Position numbers and translations under genes: made by a program. 21,137 nucleotides of DNA. Source: an uncultured Collinsella sp. Its GTDB lineage: Bacteria; Actinomycetota; Coriobacteriia; Coriobacteriales; Coriobacteriaceae. The notes under the pieces are model-generated. The model worked only from the letters and a program-made list of their open reading frames with translations. It did no database searches and was not told the origin of the DNA. The DNA is taken from the NCBI GenBank assembly GCA_934617135.1, contig CAKTUC010000017.1, positions 1-21,137 on the forward strand, written 5' to 3'. Shown piece after piece: positions 15,022-21,137 of this stretch. How positions within the stretch are numbered: the stretch's first letter is position 1; every line of letters begins with the position of its first letter.

Positions 15022-15084
15022 CGATTCCCTTCCCCGCCACCTTGACTTGATAAGGACCTCTGCAAAGGGGTCCTTTTCTTTTAC
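15022..15084 (+). repeat. Direct repeat copy B: orphan tRNA 3' end plus terminator
   Basis: Second copy of the tRNA-Phe 3' end and terminator, 60 of 63 bases identical to 14836-14898. No tRNA 5' half lies in front of it, so it is an orphan fragment. It resembles an attachment-site duplication or the remains of a tandem tRNA gene. Confidence 0.9.
15053..15082 (+). terminator. Second copy of the GCAA-loop terminator
   Basis: Same stem, GCAA loop and TTTTCTTTT tail as the tRNA-Phe terminator, within direct repeat copy B. It would stop any read-through before the 62-bp array. Confidence 0.88.
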
Positions 15085-15097
15085 CGAGGGCTCCTGC

Positions 15098-15329
15098 GGA
15101 AACTGCATCCCGGAATATAGCCTCAAAGCGGGATGCGCTTTCCACTTTGAGCCTGTTTGGGAAAGTGTGGACCGGAATCCGGCGTCAGAATGGGACGCGC
15201 TTTCCTTTTGCGGCCCTTGGCGGAAACTGCGTCCCAGATCCCGCGCTCAGAACGGGATGCATTTTCCGGTTGAGGCCTCGAACGGAAAATGAATCCCAGT
15301 CTTTTGCGAAAGAAACGGGGCACGCTTCC
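15098..15329. repeat. Array of four palindromic units with exact 62-bp period
   Basis: Units begin at 15098, 15160, 15222 and 15284. Each has a 46-bp imperfect inverted repeat (left arm like GGAAACTGCRTCCC, a 17-bp middle often ending CAGAA, right arm like CGGGAYGCGCTTTCC), and successive palindromes are separated by 16 bp, usually containing TTGMGGCC-like bases. The fourth unit is the most degenerate, with its right arm shifted by one base. The arms are conserved and the middles vary, which is how structured RNA or protein-binding sites diverge. The frames open across it look like by-products of the repeats, not genes. Confidence 0.82.
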
Positions 15330-15524
15330 CGGCCGCCTACTTCCGGTGCATGCGTGCATCTCGTCGCGCCAGCTCGAGCCCGCCTGGCCCGGACATTCCT
15401 CCCACTTTTGCGCCACTTTGTAGACCGTTCGGTCGCCTGTCCGCACGCGCGGGTATACTCAAAACGATACTTTTCCTATGCAATACGATGCAGGCTCGAC
15501 CTGCGCGATCCGAAGGGGGCAGTG
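15330..15524. other. Intergenic stretch before the GH5-like gene
   Basis: I see no gene between the repeat array and the GH5-like start. The final part holds a -10-like TATACT and a ribosome binding site, listed or described with the next gene; the rest shows no convincing structure. Confidence 0.5.
15454..15459 (+). promoter_or_regulatory. Candidate -10 element upstream of the GH5-like gene
   Basis: TATACT lies 66 nt before the start codon. The matching -35 region is poor, so the call rests on the -10 box and on the need for a promoter after the double terminator. Confidence 0.4.
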
Positions 15525-16586
15525 ATGGAGAGGATACTCGGCGTTAATCTCTCTGGCTGGTTTATTCCCGAGCCCTGGGTGACTCCGTCGCTCTATGCGG
15601 CAACCGGTGCATCCAATGCGGCCGAGCTGCAGGATGCCATGGGCACCGCCGCTTATAACGAGCGCATGCGCCGCCATTACGAGACGTTTGTGAGCGAGGA
15701 CGATTTTCGCCGCATGGCGCAGATTGGCCTCAACGCCGTGCGCCTGCCGGTGCCGTGGTATGCCTTTGGCTCGCAGGAGTCCGACGCTTCCTACATCTCG
15801 GTCGTGGACTATATCGATCGAGCCATTGAGTGGGCTGCCAAGTACAACATCCGCGTACTGCTCGATCTGGCGACTGTACCCGGCGGCCAGGGCGATTCCA
15901 ACGATTCGCCCACCACGCCGGAGGTCGTTGCCGAGTGGCATTCGTCCACCAACGGCCGTCATGTCGCACTCGACGTGCTTGAGCGCCTGGCCGATCGCTA
16001 CGGCGAGGCAGAAAGCCTGCTGGGCATTGAGCTGTTGGACACGCCGCAGATGAGCGTTCGCAAGAGCCTCTTTACCATGACGGATGGCATTCCGGCGCAC
16101 TACCTGCGCAACTTCTATCGCGACGCGTACGAGCTCGTCCGTTCGTATATGCCCGAGGACAAGATCATCGTCTTTTCCTCCTCGGGACATCCCGGTGAGT
16201 GGAAGCACTTTATGCGCGGTGCCAAGTACAAGAACGTCTACATGGACCTTCACCTGTATCATTACCGCGACGAGTACGCGCTCGACATCACAAGCCCCCG
16301 CGGTCTAACCACGGCGATTTCGCGCAACAAGCGTGAGCTCAAAGAAGCTATCGCAACCGGGTTTCCCGTATTGGTGGGCGAATGGTCGGGCGCGGCGATC
16401 TTTGCCAACTCGTCAGTTACGCCCGAGGGTCGCAATGCCTACGAGCGCGTATTTATCGCCAACCAGCTGGCGTCGTTTGCGCCGGCGGCTGGCTGGTTCT
16501 TCCAAACGTGGAAGACCGAGAAGCGCATCGCGGCATGGGACGCCCGCGCGGCACTCGGCACGCTCGAGCGCGGCATGATTGAATAG
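15525..16586 (+). CDS. GH5-like (exo-beta-1,3-glucanase type) protein with altered active site
   Basis: A 353-residue TIM-barrel protein resembling glycoside hydrolase family 5, closest in motifs to fungal-type exo-1,3-beta-glucanases (NLSGWFIPEPWVTPSLY near the N-terminus, NAVRLPVPWYAF with Arg73, DLHLYHY with His243 and Tyr245, and the nucleophile region VGEWSGA with Glu286). Two usual active-site positions are changed: the Asn-Glu-Pro motif bearing the acid/base reads Asp172-Thr173-Pro174, and the His of the DLHG motif is Ala116. There is no signal peptide, so it should be cytoplasmic. The ATG at 15525 has AAGGGGG 5 nt upstream; the frame runs back into the repeat array, which I exclude. 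rsmI starts 6 nt after its stop, suggesting co-transcription. It may have weak, altered or purely binding activity. Confidence 0.8.
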   Translation: MERILGVNLSGWFIPEPWVTPSLYAATGASNAAELQDAMGTAAYNERMRRHYETFVSEDDFRRMAQIGLNAVRLPVPWYAFGSQESDASYISVVDYIDRAIEWAAKYNIRVLLDLATVPGGQGDSNDSPTTPEVVAEWHSSTNGRHVALDVLERLADRYGEAESLLGIELLDTPQMSVRKSLFTMTDGIPAHYLRNFYRDAYELVRSYMPEDKIIVFSSSGHPGEWKHFMRGAKYKNVYMDLHLYHYRDEYALDITSPRGLTTAISRNKRELKEAIATGFPVLVGEWSGAAIFANSSVTPEGRNAYERVFIANQLASFAPAAGWFFQTWKTEKRIAAWDARAALGTLERGMIE

Positions 16587-16592
16587 GTTGAT

Positions 16593-17471
16593 ATGACGCA
16601 AAACAGCGCCCGCACGGGCAAACTTTATGTGGTCGGTACGCCCATTGGTAACCTGGGCGACTTGTCCCCGCGCGTCGGCGAGGCATTTGGCGCCGCCGAT
16701 GCCATCTGCTGCGAGGACACGCGCGTGACCTCAAAGCTGCTGATGCACCTGGGCATCTCCAAGCCGCTCGTCCGTTGCGACGAGAACGTGATTGCAAGTC
16801 GCGCGGCCGGCCTGGTCGACCGCCTGCTGGCGGGGGAGACCCTTGCCTTTGCCTCGGATGCCGGCATGCCGAGCGTGTCCGACCCCGGCCAGGCTCTGGT
16901 CGAGGCGGCGCGCGAGGCCGATGTGCCCGTCGAGGTCATTCCCGGACCTTCCGCATGCGTCACGGCGCTCGTGTCGTCCGGCATTTCCTGCGAGCACTTC
17001 TTCTTCGAAGGCTTTTTGGGCCGCAAGCACGGCGACCGCGTGCGCCGACTGCAGCGCCTTGCCGTCGTCCCCGGCGCGCTCATCTTCTACGAGTCTCCAC
17101 ATCGCATCGTCGCGACGCTCGAGGCCGTGGCCGAGGTTTTTCCCCAGCGTGAGGTTGCCGTCTGCCGCGAGCTCACTAAGCTGCACGAGGAGGTCTTGCG
17201 CGGCCCCGCCGCCCAGCTTGCCGAGGAGCTGCGTGCCCGTGGCGAGGTAAAAGGCGAGATTGCGCTGGTCATCGCGCCGCCGAGTGAAGACGAGGAGGCC
17301 GGCATCGCGCCGGTTGGCACCGCGGCGGCAGACCCCGATGGGGCCCTGCGTGAGGATATCCGCGCCGCGCTCGAGGAGGGCGAGCCCGCCTCCGCGGTGG
17401 CAAAGCGCCTGTCGCAGAAGTACTCGCGCCGCAAGCGCGATGTCTATGCCATGGTGCTCGATATGCAATAG
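16593..17471 (+). CDS. rsmI: 16S rRNA (cytidine(1402)-2'-O)-methyltransferase
   Basis: RsmI methylates the ribose of C1402 in the decoding centre of 16S rRNA using S-adenosylmethionine. The 292-residue product carries the family's tetrapyrrole-methylase-like motifs: GTPIGNLGDLSPR (15-27), CCEDTRVTSKLL, FASDAGMPSVSDPG, IPGPSA, FFFEGFLGRK, FYESPHR and RELTKLHEE, in the right order. The C-terminal part (about 225-292) has an acidic linker and a basic helical tail that ends in SRRKRDVYAMVL. The start follows the GH5-like stop by 6 nt with only a weak ribosome binding site (TAGG), so coupling to the upstream gene is likely. Confidence 0.95.
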   Translation: MTQNSARTGKLYVVGTPIGNLGDLSPRVGEAFGAADAICCEDTRVTSKLLMHLGISKPLVRCDENVIASRAAGLVDRLLAGETLAFASDAGMPSVSDPGQALVEAAREADVPVEVIPGPSACVTALVSSGISCEHFFFEGFLGRKHGDRVRRLQRLAVVPGALIFYESPHRIVATLEAVAEVFPQREVAVCRELTKLHEEVLRGPAAQLAEELRARGEVKGEIALVIAPPSEDEEAGIAPVGTAAADPDGALREDIRAALEEGEPASAVAKRLSQKYSRRKRDVYAMVLDMQ

Positions 17472-17540
17472 ATGGAGGATATTCAGCCCTTGCGTTAGAA
17501 TCATCCCCTGTATGCAACGTTTTTCTGGAGGACAGACCCC

Positions 17541-19142
<1,602 letters not shown>

Positions 19143-19181
19143 GACGCCGCGCGCCATATCGGCAATTTGCTGTTTAGATGT

Positions 19182-19213
19182 AAGGGCATGGCCGCAACGG
19201 TCCATGCCCTTTT
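19182..19213 (+). terminator. Rho-independent terminator of metG
   Basis: A 10-bp stem, AAGGGCATGG / CCATGCCCTT, with a loop of about 10 nt runs into TTTT, 40 nt past the metG stop. Confidence 0.85.
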
Positions 19214-19249
19214 GCTTTACGATGCAGCCACCATGTTAAGGAGGCAACC

Positions 19250-20110
19250 ATGACAACTTCGCCTTTGGCAAACCCCACGGCAACTAGGGAGCTGCTAGAG
19301 GAGTTTGGCCTTGCGACCAAGCATCGCCTGGGCCAGAACTTCCTGATCGACAACCATGCGATCGAACGTATCTGTGAGCTCGCTGAGCTTGCGGGCGATG
19401 AGCGCGTGCTCGAGGTCGGCCCGGGTTGCGGCACGCTGACGTTGGCCCTGTTGCAGGAGGCGGCGTGCGTCACGTCGATCGAGGCCGATCCCGAGCTCGA
19501 GCCGGTGCTCGATGCCCACGCTGCCGACTATGCCAACTTCCGCTTTATCATGGGTGACGCGCTTAAGGTGACGCCGGAGCAGATTGAGCAGACGGCTGGC
19601 GGCGAGCCCACGGTGTTTGTCGCGAATCTGCCCTACAACGTGGCGGCGACGATTATCCTGCAGTTCTTCCAGACGATGCCCGCACTCAAGCGCGCCGTCG
19701 TCATGGTGCAAAAGGAGGTCGCCGATCGCATTGCCGCGACGCCCGGCAACAAGACTTATGGCGGCTACACGGCAAAGCTCGGCCTGTATGCGCAGGTGAC
19801 GGGTCGCTTTGAGGTGCCGCCGCGCTGCTTTATGCCGGCGCCGCATGTGGACTCGGCCGTCGTGCGCATCGACCGTGTTGACGGTGTGGTGCCCGAGGGC
19901 CTCGACCGCGAGTTTGTGGCCCGCGTGATCGACGCTGCGTTTGCTCAGCGCCGCAAGACGATCCGCAACACCATGAGCGCCAACGGCTTTGCCAAGGACG
20001 TGCTCGACGCCGCCTTTGAGGTCTGCGGTATCGCACCTACCACGCGCGCCGAGACGCTCGACGTCGCCGCCTTTGTGCGCTTGGCTCAGGAGCTTTCCCA
20101 TGACGCCTAA
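19250..20110 (+). CDS. rsmA: 16S rRNA dimethyladenosine transferase
   Basis: RsmA (KsgA) dimethylates two adjacent adenosines near the 3' end of 16S rRNA, using S-adenosylmethionine, and acts as a checkpoint in 30S assembly. The 286-residue product contains the KsgA opening HRLGQNFLID (25-34), SAM motif I EVGPGCGT (55-62), an acidic motif after SIEAD, the catalytic NLPYN (126-130), and the C-terminal helical domain with FAQRRKTIRNTM. A perfect AAGGAGG (19236-19242) sits 7 nt before the ATG. The length is normal. The last 11 nt overlap the tatD-like gene, so the two are translationally linked. Confidence 0.97.
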   Translation: MTTSPLANPTATRELLEEFGLATKHRLGQNFLIDNHAIERICELAELAGDERVLEVGPGCGTLTLALLQEAACVTSIEADPELEPVLDAHAADYANFRFIMGDALKVTPEQIEQTAGGEPTVFVANLPYNVAATIILQFFQTMPALKRAVVMVQKEVADRIAATPGNKTYGGYTAKLGLYAQVTGRFEVPPRCFMPAPHVDSAVVRIDRVDGVVPEGLDREFVARVIDAAFAQRRKTIRNTMSANGFAKDVLDAAFEVCGIAPTTRAETLDVAAFVRLAQELSHDA

Positions 20111-21017
20111 TGTCGGACGCGTGACGTTTACAAAAAAGAAGAAAACGGTGGCCTGCCCGGTGCCGCTGGCGCCGCTTGCCGATACGCATGCGCACCTGCT
20201 CTCATTTTGGAGCAAGGAAGTGCCCGAGACGCTCGAGCGTGCCAAGGAAGCGGGCATTGACTTGTTGGTGACGGTCTTCGACCCCATTGCCGATAAGCGC
20301 AGCGTGGCGGACTATAGCGACTGGCTGGTTCGCGAGATCCTGCCGATGCAGGATATTCCACAGATCAAGTATCTTGCCGGCGTGCATCCGTATGGAGCAC
20401 CGGACTATACCGATGATATTCATGCCGAGGTTGTGGCTGCGCTCGACGATCCGCTGTGTGTTGGTATCGGCGAAATTGGCCTGGACTACCACATGGATTA
20501 CGACGACGATATTGCGCCGGCGCCCCACGACGTGCAGATCGACTGTATGGCGCGCCAGCTTGAGCTTGCCGTACGCCGCAATGTGGCGGTAGAGCTGCAT
20601 TTGCGTCATGAGGACACGGACGGGGAGCGCACCTCGCATGTGGACGCCTACAACGTGTTGCGCGAGGTCGGCGTGCCCCAGGCCGGTTGCGTACTGCACT
20701 GCTTTGGCGAGGACCGAGCCACGATGGAGCGCTTTGTGGATTTGGGCTGTTACATCGCCTATGGCGGCGCGGCTACCTTTAAGCGCAACGACGACGTGCG
20801 CGAGGCATTCGCGGCAACACCGCTCGACCGTATTTTGTTCGAGACGGATTGTCCCTATATGGCGCCGGAGCCCATTCGCGGTCTTGAGTGCGAGCCTGCA
20901 ATGATTTCCATTACAGTAAACGCGCTGGTCAACGACCGCGTCGATCGTACCGGCGAGGACGCCGAAGCAATCGCTCGAGCCGCCTGGGAAAACGCCTGCA
21001 AACTTTTTCAAAAATAG
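20100..21017 (+). CDS. tatD: TatD family metal-dependent hydrolase
   Basis: TatD proteins are metal-dependent hydrolases of the amidohydrolase fold, several with 3'-5' DNase activity. The 305-residue product has the metal-binding motifs DTHAHL (His30, His32), GEIGLDYH (Glu125), ELHLRH (His167), VLHCFG (His200) and FETDCPY (Asp250), in family order. The N-terminus has a basic stretch (KKKK at 12-15) before the barrel. The ATG at 20100 lies inside ksgA with AGGAG 7 nt upstream; the open frame further upstream is a shadow of ksgA. Actinobacteria and Firmicutes often pair tatD with ksgA in this neighbourhood. The exact substrate cannot be inferred. Confidence 0.93.
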   Translation: MTPNVGRVTFTKKKKTVACPVPLAPLADTHAHLLSFWSKEVPETLERAKEAGIDLLVTVFDPIADKRSVADYSDWLVREILPMQDIPQIKYLAGVHPYGAPDYTDDIHAEVVAALDDPLCVGIGEIGLDYHMDYDDDIAPAPHDVQIDCMARQLELAVRRNVAVELHLRHEDTDGERTSHVDAYNVLREVGVPQAGCVLHCFGEDRATMERFVDLGCYIAYGGAATFKRNDDVREAFAATPLDRILFETDCPYMAPEPIRGLECEPAMISITVNALVNDRVDRTGEDAEAIARAAWENACKLFQK

Positions 21018-21020
21018 TTC

Positions 21021-21049
21021 TTGCGTTCGCGGTGGCGCTCCGTTATTCT
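21021..21049 (+). promoter_or_regulatory. Promoter of tRNA-Leu
   Basis: A -35-like TTGCGT (21021-21026) and a -10 TATTCT (21044-21049) are spaced by 17 nt, directly after tatD and 11 nt before the tRNA. Confidence 0.7.
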
Positions 21050-21060
21050 AATTCCTGCAC

Positions 21061-21137
21061 GCGGGCGTGGCGGAATTGGCAGACGCGTACGGTTCAGGTC
21101 CGTATGGGGGCAACCCCATGAAGGTTCAAGTCCTTTC
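21061..21137 (+). tRNA. tRNA-Leu (CAG), 3' end cut by the window
   Basis: It begins GCGGGCGTGGCGGAATTGGC, typical of bacterial tRNA-Leu. The anticodon stem TACGG/CCGTA encloses loop TTCAGGT with anticodon CAG (21095-21097). A long variable arm (TGGGGG...CCCCA) and T-loop TTCAAGT follow. The acceptor 3' strand lies beyond the window edge. Confidence 0.93.

Noticed and set aside
15098..15329. CRISPR-like array of repeats and spacers
   Set aside because: The repeat arms are imperfect palindromes with variable centres, the 16-bp gaps are too short for spacers and are themselves partly conserved, and no cas genes are nearby.
15123..15446. Open frames across the 62-bp array on both strands
   Set aside because: 62 is not a multiple of 3, so the repeats fall in different frames, and there is no ribosome binding site or recognisable protein. 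The palindromes explain the open frames.

Overview
The window is a GC-rich chromosomal segment, almost all coding on the + strand, with short intergenic gaps and many stop/start overlaps. The gene families point to an actinobacterial, single-membrane gut-type organism, most likely a Coriobacteriia member such as Collinsella. Supporting signs are a Tad pilus operon without a secretin, high-GC codon use with GTG starts, and the small actinobacterial-style toxin/antitoxin pair. The genus is inferred from memory of such families, not from any search.

Layout. (1) 43-2724: a P2-type calcium-transporting ATPase, followed by a long inverted repeat and a rho-independent terminator whose right half is duplicated. 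(2) 2995-4179: the ribosome-assembly GTPase RsgA with its own terminator. (3) 4432-14037: a tightly packed Tad/Flp (type IVb) pilus operon. Its order is CpaB-like, TadZ/CpaE-like, TadA/CpaF ATPase, TadB, TadC, Flp pilin, an unrecognised membrane-anchored protein, a second short pilin-like protein, a TadE-like pseudopilin, a large TadG-like protein, a second TadE-like pseudopilin and a DUF192 protein. Nearly every junction overlaps by 1-4 nt or carries a close ribosome binding site. No prepilin peptidase and no secretin are present in the window. (4) 14056-14646: a type II toxin-antitoxin-like pair in which the toxin-like gene is broken by an in-frame amber codon while the ribbon-helix-helix antitoxin is intact. 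(5) 14721-15524: tRNA-Phe(GAA) with its promoter. Its 3' end and terminator are duplicated 186 bp downstream, and an array of four 62-bp repeat units follows. (6) 15525-17471: a signal-less GH5-like protein lacking the usual acid/base glutamate, then RsmI. (7) 17541-19142: methionyl-tRNA synthetase MetG. (8) 19250-21017: RsmA/KsgA overlapping a TatD-family hydrolase. (9) 21061 to the window end: tRNA-Leu(CAG), cut by the window edge.

How the parts work together. The Tad genes form one functional unit: cytoplasmic motor and localisation proteins (TadZ, TadA), an inner-membrane platform (TadB, TadC), the major pilin, minor pilins and a cell-surface component. Four of the pilin-like proteins share an Ala-Gln-X-Thr-X-Glu processing site, so they are probably cut by the same, unlinked prepilin peptidase. 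The rsgA, rsmI, metG, ksgA, tatD and tRNA genes are ordinary translation and ribosome-biogenesis housekeeping genes.

The most unusual parts are the 14.0-15.5 kb stretch (dead toxin, tRNA 3'-end duplication, 62-bp palindromic array), the GH5 protein with a rewritten active site, and the less-characterised members of the Tad operon.
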